8,002 nucleotides of DNA from Acidobacteriota bacterium (GTDB taxonomy: Bacteria > Acidobacteriota > Vicinamibacteria > Vicinamibacterales > UBA2999), in assembly GCA_020851835.1 (NCBI GenBank), contig JADZBZ010000428.1, positions 1 to 8,002 of the forward strand, in the 5' to 3' direction. Under the pieces are notes generated by a model. The model did not search any database and was not told where the DNA came from. It saw only the letters and a list, made by a program, of their open reading frames with translations. The translations under genes were made by a program, and so were the position numbers. Shown here in pieces: positions 1 to 8,002 of the stretch. How positions within the stretch are numbered: position 1 is the first letter of the stretch; each line of letters starts with the position of its first letter.

Positions 1-1
1 G

Positions 2-1240
2 GTTGCCGCGTCGTGCACCGTCAAGGACACCGACGCCCCGGCGCTGGCCGGTCCGTCGGAGCTGGCCCTGTCGCTGAGCCTGCAGGCGCTGCCCGACAGC
101 ATCTACCAGGACGGGTCGTCGCAGTCGTCGGTCACCATCGACGCCCGCGGACCCAACAGCCAGCCCGTGCGCGGCGTCAGCCTGCGTGTGGACATGGAGG
201 TGGGCGGCGTCATGGCGGACTTCGGCACCTTGTCGGCCCGTACGGTGGTGACGGGCGACGACGGCCTGGCGCGCGTGATTTACACGGCGCCGCCGGCGCC
301 GCTGGATCCGACGGCCGGCACCGTGGTGACCCTGCTGGTGACGCCTATCGGCGGCGACTACCGCGGCGAGGTCAACCGCCAGGTGGACATCCGGCTGATC
401 CCACGAGGCGTCATCCTGCCGCCCAACGGCGCCCCCCAGGCCGCCTTCACCTTCTCTCCTTCGACGCCGCAGATGTTCCAGACGATCAGCTTCGATGCCT
501 CTGGCACCCAGGACGAGGGCGTACCGTGCGGAACGCGGTGCAGCTACCAGTGGACGTTCGGTGACGGCGATACGGCCTCCGGGCAGGTCGTTCCGCACGA
601 GTACCGCGCCGCCGGCTCCTATGTCGTGTCGCTGCGCGTAGTCGACGAGCGCGGCCAGTCCGCGCAGATCACCAAGCCGGTGCAGGTTGCGGCTGGCACG
701 CCTCCGACGGCGGCGTTCACGTTTTCGCCGGAGAACCCGGCGGTGAGCCAGGACATCTTCTTCAATGCCGGGGAGTCACATTCCGCGGCGAGCTCGGGCC
801 GCCGGATCATCTACTATGACTGGGACTTCGGCAGCGGCCGCACCGCCAACGGCATGACGGTGGCCAAGCGCTATGACACGGCCGGGAAGTATACCGTCAC
901 GCTGACGGTGACCGATGACGCGTTCCAGCAGGACACGGAAAGCAAGCAGATCACGGTGGGCGCCAGCGGCACCGGTCCGGTGGCGTCGTTAACCGTGTCG
1001 CCCACCGGCCCGCGGGTGTCACAGACGGTGGTGTTCGACGGCACCGCTTCGAGCGGGCCTTCGCCGATCGTAGAGTACCGATTCAGCTACGGCGACGGGA
1101 CGACGGATCCCCCGCCGCACACCGAGCCGACGACGACGTATTCCTACGGGGCGACTGGCACTTATGTGGCCCGTCTGACCGTTCTCGACTCCGCCGGACG
1201 AACGGCCACGACGACGGTCAACGTGACGGTGGTACCCTAG
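2..1240 (+). CDS. Probable surface lipoprotein with Ig-like and three PKD domains (5' partial)
   Basis: The gene is open from the left edge and ends at TAG 1238-1240, leaving 412 visible residues. The first five, VAASC, fit the end of a lipoprotein signal peptide, with the Cys codon at 14-16 as the probable lipidated +1 residue. If so, only about 15-25 codons are missing. Residues ~25-135 look like a bacterial Ig-like (Big_1/invasin-type) domain, including a T-x-x-T-G-D-D-G-x-A stretch. Three PKD domains follow at ~145-229, 235-319 and 325-411. They carry the signatures WTFGDG, WDFGSG (second Gly-Asp altered) and FSYGDG, each followed by the Y-x-x-x-G-x-Y-x-V-x-L-x-V strand pair. Cys176 and Cys180 in PKD1 could form a disulphide outside the cytoplasm. 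There is no enzymatic domain. PKD and Ig-like repeats usually serve as rigid spacers or binding modules on exported proteins; the specific role is unknown. It ends 6 bases before the TPR gene, so the two are probably co-transcribed. Confidence 0.85.
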   Translation, partial: VAASCTVKDTDAPALAGPSELALSLSLQALPDSIYQDGSSQSSVTIDARGPNSQPVRGVSLRVDMEVGGVMADFGTLSARTVVTGDDGLARVIYTAPPAPLDPTAGTVVTLLVTPIGGDYRGEVNRQVDIRLIPRGVILPPNGAPQAAFTFSPSTPQMFQTISFDASGTQDEGVPCGTRCSYQWTFGDGDTASGQVVPHEYRAAGSYVVSLRVVDERGQSAQITKPVQVAAGTPPTAAFTFSPENPAVSQDIFFNAGESHSAASSGRRIIYYDWDFGSGRTANGMTVAKRYDTAGKYTVTLTVTDDAFQQDTESKQITVGASGTGPVASLTVSPTGPRVSQTVVFDGTASSGPSPIVEYRFSYGDGTTDPPPHTEPTTTYSYGATGTYVARLTVLDSAGRTATTTVNVTVVP

Positions 1241-1246
1241 ACAGCC

Positions 1247-2002
1247 GTGGCGGCCGACACGCCTCGTATTCTCGAGCTTCGACGCCGGGTCCAGTCCGAC
1301 CCGGCGTCGATTGCCTTCGCCCAGCTCGGGGAAGAACTGCGCCGGGCGGGCGCTTACGAGGCAGCCGTCGGTGTCTGCCGGGCGGGCCTGGCCCGCCACC
1401 CGGCCTATCTCTCGGCCCGGGTGACCCTCGGGCGCGCGCTGGTGGAACTCGAGCATCTCGAGGACGCGCAGACCGAGCTGACAATCGTGGTGTCGAGCGC
1501 CTCGGACAACCTGGCGGCCATCCGCGGGCTGGCCGAAATCCACCAGCGGCGCGGCGAGATGGGTGAGGCCCTCGGGTATTACCGCCGGGCGCTCGAGCTG
1601 GCCAGACACGACCCCGAGCTCGAGGAAACGGTCGAGCGGATGGAAAAGCAAGTGGCGTCTCCGGCGCCGCCCGAGGCGCCGGTTTCGGTGGAGGCGCTCT
1701 TCGATTTCGACCGCCTCGTCGAGCAACTCGGCGCCGACGCCGGGCCCGACGCGCCATCGTCCGGCGCGGGCGCGACAGGAAGCCGGAGCAACCTGGACTC
1801 GACGGTGCTGCCCAGGGAAGCACCGGTGGCGACCGAACCTGCGAGCGACGATGCGTTCTCCCGGCTGGAAGCCGGCCTGCGCCAGCATCAACCGCGTCCG
1901 CTGGCACCGAGCGCCGAGGAGGCGGCGCCGGCCGAGGCCGAAGCCGCGGCCCTCGGGGCCCTGGAAGACTGGCTCGAGGCGCTGCGCTCGTCGCCGAGAT
2001 GA
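1247..2002 (+). CDS. TPR-repeat protein with disordered C-terminal tail
   Basis: This 251-residue protein of unknown function starts at GTG 1247, six bases after the lipoprotein stop. No convincing Shine-Dalgarno is visible, so translation may be coupled to the gene upstream. Residues ~20-121 form about three tetratricopeptide repeats: ~20-53 (AFAQLGEELRRAGAYEAAV), ~54-87 (LSARVTLGRALVELEHLEDA) and ~88-121 (LAAIRGLAEIHQRRGEMGEA, then YYRRALEL). TPRs are helical pairs that bind other proteins. From ~136 to ~235 the chain is rich in Ala, Pro, Ser and Glu and probably disordered, except for a short predicted helix around 147-163 (SVEALFDFDRLVEQL). The last ~15 residues form another amphipathic helix containing LEDWLEAL. 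There is no signal peptide or membrane segment, so it is probably cytoplasmic. The stop TGA overlaps the next gene's ATG (ATGA, 1999-2002), linking its expression to the peptidase. An adaptor role is inference only. Confidence 0.85.
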   Translation: MAADTPRILELRRRVQSDPASIAFAQLGEELRRAGAYEAAVGVCRAGLARHPAYLSARVTLGRALVELEHLEDAQTELTIVVSSASDNLAAIRGLAEIHQRRGEMGEALGYYRRALELARHDPELEETVERMEKQVASPAPPEAPVSVEALFDFDRLVEQLGADAGPDAPSSGAGATGSRSNLDSTVLPREAPVATEPASDDAFSRLEAGLRQHQPRPLAPSAEEAAPAEAEAAALGALEDWLEALRSSPR

Positions 2003-3123
2003 TTTCGGCTCCGGCCGAGTTCCTCGCCGCGCGTCACACGGCCCTGGCCAGCCTGCTCGGTCGCGGCGGCCTCGACGCTCTTCTGGTCACGCACCGACCC
2101 AACATCAGCTATCTCACCGGGTTCTTCGGCAGCGCCGCACTGCTCCTGGTCACCCGTGAAGGGCTGGACCTCTTCAGCGACGCCCGCTACGCCGAAGCCC
2201 TGCGCCTGCTGACCCTCGAAGTGCCGTCCCTGACGGTCGAGGCGCCTCCGCCGGGGATGGGTAGCGCCGAGGAGCGTCTCGTGGCCCGCCTCGGTGCGCT
2301 TGGCCTTCCGCGCGTCGGCTTCGAGGCGCAGGCGATCAGCGTCCGCCAGCACACCGACTTGGTTGCCCGGCTCCGACATGCGGCTATTACTTCCGAATTG
2401 GAAGCGGCCGACGGGCTCGTCGAATCGCTCCGGGTCATCAAGGATCCCTGGGAGACGGCCACCCTGCGGGAGGCGGGCCGCAGGCTTTCAGACGTCGCTA
2501 AGTGTATAATTCCGAAGGTCTTGAAGGGATTTGCCGAGAGAGAAGTCGCCGCGTTCATCGAAAGGGAGTTGCGCCAGAAGGGCTTTGAGCGTCCGGCCTT
2601 TGATACCATCGTCGCCGCCGGGCCGCATGCGGCGCTGCCGCATTACCGGGCCGGGGACCGGGCGCTCCAGGGGGGCGACCTGGTGGTCATGGACTTCGGA
2701 GGCATGCTTCGAGGTTACGCCGTCGACATGACCCGCACGGTGGTGCTGGGGGCGCCAACGCGCCGGCAGCGCGAGTGCCTGGAAGGCGTGGCGGCGTCGC
2801 AGCAAGCCGCCTTCGCCGCCGCGCACGTCGGCGCGGCGCCCGAGGATGTGGATGCGGCGGCTCGACAGGCCCTGGCCGATCGAGGCATGGGAGAGGCCTT
2901 CGTGCACGGGCTGGGCCACGGACTGGGCCTCGAGGTGCACGAACGGCCCAGGCTGGGCCCCCGGCGGGAGGGAATGGCCGAACCGCCCCTGGCGGCCGGC
3001 ATGATGTTCACGCTGGAGCCCGGTGTTTACTTTCCGGGCTGGGGCGGCGTGCGAATCGAAGACGACGTGTTGGCGGCCGAGGCCGGACCCGAATGGCTGA
3101 CCTCAGGCGCCGACGAGGTGTGA
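1999..3123 (+). CDS. M24B-family metallopeptidase (Xaa-Pro aminopeptidase/dipeptidase type)
   Basis: This is a 374-residue cytoplasmic 'pita-bread' metallopeptidase, expected to cleave the bond before proline in peptides and to aid peptide recycling. The N-terminal creatinase-like domain (~1-140) contains NISYLTGF and FSDARY. The catalytic domain (~150-370) has all five expected metal ligands: Asp232 (VVMDFG), Asp243 (YAVDMTR), His307 (HGLGHGLG), Glu340 (TLEPG) and Glu354 (VRIEDD). The conserved His215 (ALPHY) and His314 (EVHE) and Arg352 are also present, so it should be active. Its length is closer to short PepQ/YqhT-like enzymes than to the ~440-residue E. coli PepP, and sequence alone does not separate aminopeptidase from prolidase activity, so no symbol is given. 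The ATG start overlaps the TPR stop by 4 bases, indicating translational coupling. The acc genes follow at once. In several bacteria a similar peptidase sits beside efp and accBC; efp is absent here. Confidence 0.95.
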   Translation: MISAPAEFLAARHTALASLLGRGGLDALLVTHRPNISYLTGFFGSAALLLVTREGLDLFSDARYAEALRLLTLEVPSLTVEAPPPGMGSAEERLVARLGALGLPRVGFEAQAISVRQHTDLVARLRHAAITSELEAADGLVESLRVIKDPWETATLREAGRRLSDVAKCIIPKVLKGFAEREVAAFIERELRQKGFERPAFDTIVAAGPHAALPHYRAGDRALQGGDLVVMDFGGMLRGYAVDMTRTVVLGAPTRRQRECLEGVAASQQAAFAAAHVGAAPEDVDAAARQALADRGMGEAFVHGLGHGLGLEVHERPRLGPRREGMAEPPLAAGMMFTLEPGVYFPGWGGVRIEDDVLAAEAGPEWLTSGADEV

Positions 3124-3131
3124 GCGACCCG

Positions 3132-3590
<459 letters not shown>

Positions 3591-3595
3591 CACCC

Positions 3596-4966
<1,371 letters not shown>

Positions 4967-4975
4967 GCTGCCGCG

Positions 4976-5611
4976 GTGCGGCTCCCGCCCCTCTACGCCG
5001 TCGTGGACGCCGATGCCTGCGGGCGGGCGGGCCGAGACCCGCTCGGCGTGGCCGATGCCTTCCTGCAGGCCGGCGCGCGCCTCCTGCAGGTGCGAGCCAA
5101 ACGGGCCACTGCCGGCGAGCTCTTCCACCTGACCTCCTCCGTCCTGACCCTCGCCGCGGGCGGCGCCACGGTCATCGTCAACGACCGCGCCGATGTGGCG
5201 CGTTTGGCGGGTGCGGCCGGCGTCCACGTGGGGCAGGACGACCTGGCCGTGGCCGACGTCCGGCGGATCCTCGATGCCGGGTCGCTCGTGGGCCTGTCCA
5301 CTCACACCGCCGAGCAAGTCGACGCCGCGCTCGAACAGGCGGTGTCCTACATCGCCGTGGGGCCGGTGTTCGGTACCCGCACGAAGGAGACCGGCTATGG
5401 GCCGGTGGGCCTGGCCCTGGTGGAGGAGGCGGCCGCGCGCGCGTCGCGCCGCGGCGTGCCCGTTGTGGCGATCGGAGGCATCACGCTGGGCCGCGCCCCC
5501 GATGTGCTGGCGGCCGGCGCCTCGTCGGTGTGCGTGATATCCGACCTGCTCGACGGGGATCCTGCTGCCCGTGTCCGTGCGTACCTGACGGCGCTGACTC
5601 CCCCCCGCTGA
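4976..5611 (+). CDS. thiE: Thiamine-phosphate synthase
   Basis: ThiE (211 residues, normal length) is a cytoplasmic TIM-barrel enzyme that joins the pyrimidine (HMP-PP) and thiazole phosphate moieties to give thiamine phosphate. Visible motifs in order: LQVRAK (37-42, Gln38 and Lys42), NDRAD (69-73), HVGQDD (84-89), STH (108-110), AVGPVFGTRTK (127-137, with Thr136 and Lys137) and VAIGGI (164-169, phosphate-binding glycines). With these intact it is more likely the synthase than the related aminase-linked regulator TenI. The segment near the end reads VISDLL where many ThiE proteins have V-S-A-I, a minor departure. The start is GTG 4976, nine bases after the accC stop, with no clear Shine-Dalgarno, so it is probably translated as the last gene of the acc transcript. 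No other thiamine gene is visible, and the 9-base gap has no room for a TPP riboswitch. Confidence 0.93.
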   Translation: MRLPPLYAVVDADACGRAGRDPLGVADAFLQAGARLLQVRAKRATAGELFHLTSSVLTLAAGGATVIVNDRADVARLAGAAGVHVGQDDLAVADVRRILDAGSLVGLSTHTAEQVDAALEQAVSYIAVGPVFGTRTKETGYGPVGLALVEEAAARASRRGVPVVAIGGITLGRAPDVLAAGASSVCVISDLLDGDPAARVRAYLTALTPPR

Positions 5612-5645
5612 CGGGACGGGACGGCCCGGCCGAGCTCATCTGCGC

Positions 5646-5651
5646 TACAAT
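5646..5651 (+). promoter_or_regulatory. Candidate -10 box ahead of the permease gene
   Basis: TACAAT lies 16 bases before the permease ATG in the 56-base gap after thiE, in otherwise GC-rich sequence, and matches five of six bases of the sigma-70 consensus. No recognisable -35 is seen at 16-18 bases upstream, where the sequence is GC only. Initiation here would give a leader of roughly ten bases that only just includes the ribosome binding site. It is a candidate only. Confidence 0.25.
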
Positions 5652-5658
5652 CCCGCCC

Positions 5659-5663
5659 GGAGG
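5659..5663 (+). promoter_or_regulatory. Ribosome binding site of the permease gene
   Basis: GGAGG, a strong Shine-Dalgarno core, sits 4 bases before ATG 5668. It is the clearest ribosome binding site in the window and fixes the permease start. It suggests that the permease is translated independently, unlike the closely packed genes before it. Confidence 0.7.
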
Positions 5664-5667
5664 TCGA

Positions 5668-7377
5668 ATGGATTCGAATCTGTTCAAGACGAAGTCGCTC
5701 GAGCAACTGGTGAGTGACGTCGAGCACGGGAGCAAGTCGCTGAGGCGCAGTCTGACGGCCTGGGACCTCACCCTGCTCGGCATTGGCGCCATCATCGGAA
5801 CCGGCATCTTCGTTCTGACCGGAACGGCGGCCGCCAACCAGGCGGGGCCCGCGATCACGCTCTCGTATCTCGCGGCCGGCACGGCCTGTGCGTTCGCGGC
5901 GCTGTGCTACGCGGAGTTCGCCTCCATGATTCCTATCGCCGGCAGCGCCTATACCTACGCCTACGCCACGCTGGGCGAGCTGGTGGCGTGGATGATCGGG
6001 TGGGACCTCATCCTCGAGTACGCCGTCGGCTCCATGACCGTCGCCATTGGATGGAGCGGCTACATGCAGCGGCTGCTGGCGGGATTCGGGATCAACCTGC
6101 CCATCGCGATCGGCGCCGCGCCGCCGGTCGGCATCATCAACCTGCCGGCCGTGGTCATCGTGCTGCTCATCATGGTCCTGCTGGTGATCGGTATTCGTGA
6201 GTCCGCCCGGTTCAATGCCGCCATGGTCGCCATCAAGCTGGCCGCCGTCCTGTTCTTCCTCGCGGCCGGCGTGGCGTATGTCGAGCCGACGAACTGGCAG
6301 CCGTTCGCGCCGTATGGCTGGCCGGGGATTATGGCCGCCGCCGCGGTCGTCTTCTTCGCCTACATCGGCTTCGACGCGGTATCGACCACGGCCGAAGAGG
6401 CGAAGAATCCCCAGCGGGACCTGCCTATCGGCATCATCGCCTCCCTCGTGGTGTGCACGGTGCTGTATCTGGCGGTGGGGGCTGTCCTCACCGGCATCGT
6501 GCCCGTGGTCGAATACCGGGCCCTGGCCGACGCGCTGCCCGGCGTCGGCATGGTGGAGCAGGTCGATTCGGTCCGATTCCTCAATGCGCCGGTCGCGTTC
6601 GCCCTGTCGGTCATCGGCCTGGATTGGGCGGCCGGCATCGTATCGGCCGGCGCCGTCGCCGGCATCACCTCGGTGCTGCTGGTCATGTTGATGAGCCAGC
6701 CGCGCATTTTCTTCGCCATGAGCCGCGACAACCTGTTGCCGCAGGGCGTGAGCAAGGTGCACCCGAAGTTCGGCACCCCCTACATCACGACCATCATCAC
6801 GTGCGTCATCGTGGCCCTGGTCGCGGGCGTGACCCAGATTCAGGTCGTCGGCGAGATGACCAGCATCGGCACGCTGTTCGCCTTCGTCGTGGTGTGCGCC
6901 GCGGTGCTGATGCTGCGGGCGAAGCGGCCCGAGGCCAAGCGGCCCTTCCGCGTGCCCTTCGGACCGGTCTTCCCGGTGATGGGTATCCTGTCGTGCGTGT
7001 ACCTGATGCTGAGCCTGCCCGTGCTGACCTGGGTTCGCTTTCTCGTGTGGCTCGACATCGGCATGGTGATCTACTGGTTCTACGGCCGCACCCACAGCCC
7101 GCTCGTCAACAAGCCCGAGGCCTCGGCCCGCACGCCCCTGCAGTCGCTGGCGAACTTCATCACGACGCTCGGGCTGCTGCTCGTCTTCAATGCGGCGTGC
7201 ATCGCCATCCTCGGCTACATGACGGAGTTCGGCCTCACCAACGAGACGACCGCGAAGTGGATCGAGATTGGCGTCACGGCCGACCAGGCCGACACCTTTG
7301 GTCTCCGCTTGCTGCTGGTGGCGGCGGCGGTGTGGGCGGTCGGCTTCGGCCTGACCAAGGCGTCGGGCGAGAAGTAG
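5668..7377 (+). CDS. APC-family amino acid permease, cationic amino acid transporter (CAT) type
   Basis: This 569-residue inner-membrane protein is probably a secondary transporter for amino acids. TM1 contains the family substrate-binding signature GIGAIIGTGIFVLTG (38-52). It is followed by FAALCYAEFASMIP, AGSAYTYAYATLGE and GWDLILEYA, all typical of CAT-like carriers such as YfnA. FDAVSTTAEEAKNPQRDLP (235-253) follows TM6. Approximate membrane segments: 33-51, 62-83, 105-130, 157-175, 183-203, 221-237, 253-276, 320-342, 371-388, 395-416, 433-450 and 455-472. The last two resemble the CAT C-terminal domain (RVPFGPVFP ... WLDIGMVIYWFYGRTHS). Two features are unusual: an insertion of about 20 residues at ~283-303 between TM7 and TM8, and an extension after ~480 with two more hydrophobic segments (~496-518 and 545-563), giving about 14 in all. 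The substrate cannot be read from the sequence. ATG 5668 is supported by GGAGG. The gene lies 56 bases after thiE. Confidence 0.93.
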   Translation: MDSNLFKTKSLEQLVSDVEHGSKSLRRSLTAWDLTLLGIGAIIGTGIFVLTGTAAANQAGPAITLSYLAAGTACAFAALCYAEFASMIPIAGSAYTYAYATLGELVAWMIGWDLILEYAVGSMTVAIGWSGYMQRLLAGFGINLPIAIGAAPPVGIINLPAVVIVLLIMVLLVIGIRESARFNAAMVAIKLAAVLFFLAAGVAYVEPTNWQPFAPYGWPGIMAAAAVVFFAYIGFDAVSTTAEEAKNPQRDLPIGIIASLVVCTVLYLAVGAVLTGIVPVVEYRALADALPGVGMVEQVDSVRFLNAPVAFALSVIGLDWAAGIVSAGAVAGITSVLLVMLMSQPRIFFAMSRDNLLPQGVSKVHPKFGTPYITTIITCVIVALVAGVTQIQVVGEMTSIGTLFAFVVVCAAVLMLRAKRPEAKRPFRVPFGPVFPVMGILSCVYLMLSLPVLTWVRFLVWLDIGMVIYWFYGRTHSPLVNKPEASARTPLQSLANFITTLGLLLVFNAACIAILGYMTEFGLTNETTAKWIEIGVTADQADTFGLRLLLVAAAVWAVGFGLTKASGEK

Positions 7378-7411
7378 GCGCCCGGGACCTGCGTTCAATC
7401 CCATCAGTGTC

Positions 7412-8002
7412 ATGACCGCACGCCGACTTGACGGAACCGCCTGGGCCGCCCGGATGCGCGCCGAAGTGCAGCCGCGCGTGGAGGCATTCACCGGCCGACA
7501 CCGGCGGCCTCCGGGCCTGGCCGTGGTGCTGGCTGGCGAGCACCCGGCCTCCGAGATCTACGTGCGGAACAAGATCGCCACCGTGAATGGCCATGGCTGT
7601 CGCGGCGAGCTGCACCGCTTGCCCGGGAACGCGTCGGTGGAAGACGCCCTCGCCCTGGTGAACCGGCTCAACCACGACGACACCGTGGACGGAATTCTGG
7701 TGCAGTCGCCTCTGCCCGAGGGCATGGGCGCCGACGCGGAGCAGCGGGTCTTCGATGCGGTCGATCCGGCGAAGGACGTGGACGGCTTCCATCCCGTCAA
7801 TGTGGGCCTGCTGGTGCAGAAGCGACCCGCTCTGGTGGCGTGCACGCCGCTCGGGTGCGCGGAGCTGCTCGACCGCGAGGGTATTCCGCTGCGCGGCCGG
7901 CATGCCGTGGTGGTTGGCCGCAGTGACATCGTGGGGAAGCCCATGGCGCTGCTGCTGCTGCATCGCGATGCCACGGTGACGATCTGTCACTCGCGAACCG
8001 AA
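7412..8002 (+). CDS. folD: Bifunctional methylenetetrahydrofolate dehydrogenase/cyclohydrolase (3' partial)
   Basis: The first 197 residues of FolD are present (the family is usually ~285-300) and the gene runs off the right edge in frame. FolD interconverts 5,10-methylene-, 5,10-methenyl- and 10-formyl-tetrahydrofolate in the cytoplasm, supplying one-carbon units for purines and fMet. Visible motifs: PASEIYVRNK (45-54) with the catalytic pair Tyr50 and Lys54; VDGILVQSPLPEG (92-104) with Gln98; KDVDGFHP (121-128) with the active-site Asp; CTPLGC (144-149); the dinucleotide-site motif GRSDIVGKP (169-177); and CHSRT (192-196). The stretch after Lys54 (IATVNGHGC) is less charged than in many homologues, but the catalytic residues are intact. 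ATG 7412 is 34 bases after the permease stop with no Shine-Dalgarno visible. A weak TTCAAT at 7394-7399 may be a -10 element. Confidence 0.95.
   Translation, partial: MTARRLDGTAWAARMRAEVQPRVEAFTGRHRRPPGLAVVLAGEHPASEIYVRNKIATVNGHGCRGELHRLPGNASVEDALALVNRLNHDDTVDGILVQSPLPEGMGADAEQRVFDAVDPAKDVDGFHPVNVGLLVQKRPALVACTPLGCAELLDREGIPLRGRHAVVVGRSDIVGKPMALLLLHRDATVTICHSRTE

Noticed and set aside
13..564. An open frame overlapping the lipoprotein in another frame
   Set aside because: The product is Arg/Gly/His-rich low complexity, while the overlapping frame encodes Ig-like and PKD domains.
1448..1462. CTCGAG-cat-CTCGAG inverted repeat and many nearby CTCGAG sites in the TPR gene
   Set aside because: These are Leu-Glu codon pairs (CTC-GAG) in Glu/Leu-rich helices. 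Codon choice explains them, and no operator or hairpin function is indicated.
4967..4975. TPP riboswitch ahead of thiE
   Set aside because: Only 9 bases separate accC and thiE, and the upstream sequence is conserved accC coding sequence.
5612..5632. GC-rich direct repeats (GGGAC twice) and a short palindrome after the thiE stop, considered as a terminator
   Set aside because: The stem would be short and there is no T-run after it, so an intrinsic terminator is not supported.
5395..7491. A 698-codon open frame on the minus strand opposite thiE and the permease
   Set aside because: Its product is a low-complexity His/Asp/Arg/Gly-rich chain with no recognisable domain, as expected for the antisense of a GC-rich gene. 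The + strand genes here have clear family motifs throughout.

Overview
The window is a dense, GC-rich bacterial chromosomal segment (roughly two thirds G+C by eye). All eight genes I can support are on the + strand and they fill almost all of it; the largest gap is 56 bases. Two genes run off the edges. I see no rRNA, tRNA, CRISPR, insertion sequence, phage gene, integrase or attachment site. The gene content, the secreted Ig-like/PKD lipoprotein and the protein style suggest an uncultured-type Acidobacteriota (Vicinamibacteria-like). That placement rests on general resemblance from memory, not on a marker gene.

Layout: (1) 2-1240, the end of a probable lipoprotein with one bacterial Ig-like domain and three PKD domains; only the last residues of its signal peptide are visible. 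(2) 1247-2002, a TPR protein with a long disordered tail. (3) 1999-3123, an M24-family Xaa-Pro-type metallopeptidase that overlaps the TPR gene by ATGA. (4) 3132-3590, accB, the biotin carboxyl carrier protein. (5) 3596-4966, accC, biotin carboxylase. (6) 4976-5611, thiE, thiamine-phosphate synthase. (7) 5668-7377, a CAT-type APC-family amino acid permease with its own ribosome binding site and a candidate promoter. (8) 7412-8002, the first 197 codons of folD.

Genes 1-6 are separated by 9 bases or fewer, or overlap, and look like one transcript. Within it, AccB and AccC form the biotin-dependent half of acetyl-CoA carboxylase, which starts fatty acid synthesis; the carboxyltransferase half (AccA/AccD) and biotin ligase are not in the window. 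The peptidase, ThiE, permease and FolD are housekeeping functions in peptide turnover, thiamine synthesis, amino acid uptake and one-carbon metabolism.

I found no evidence of a novel system. The more interesting points are: the architecture of the surface lipoprotein; the uncharacterised TPR protein coupled to the peptidase; an extended permease with two extra predicted membrane segments and a loop insertion; and a perfect TATAAT made partly by a rare Ile codon inside the peptidase gene.
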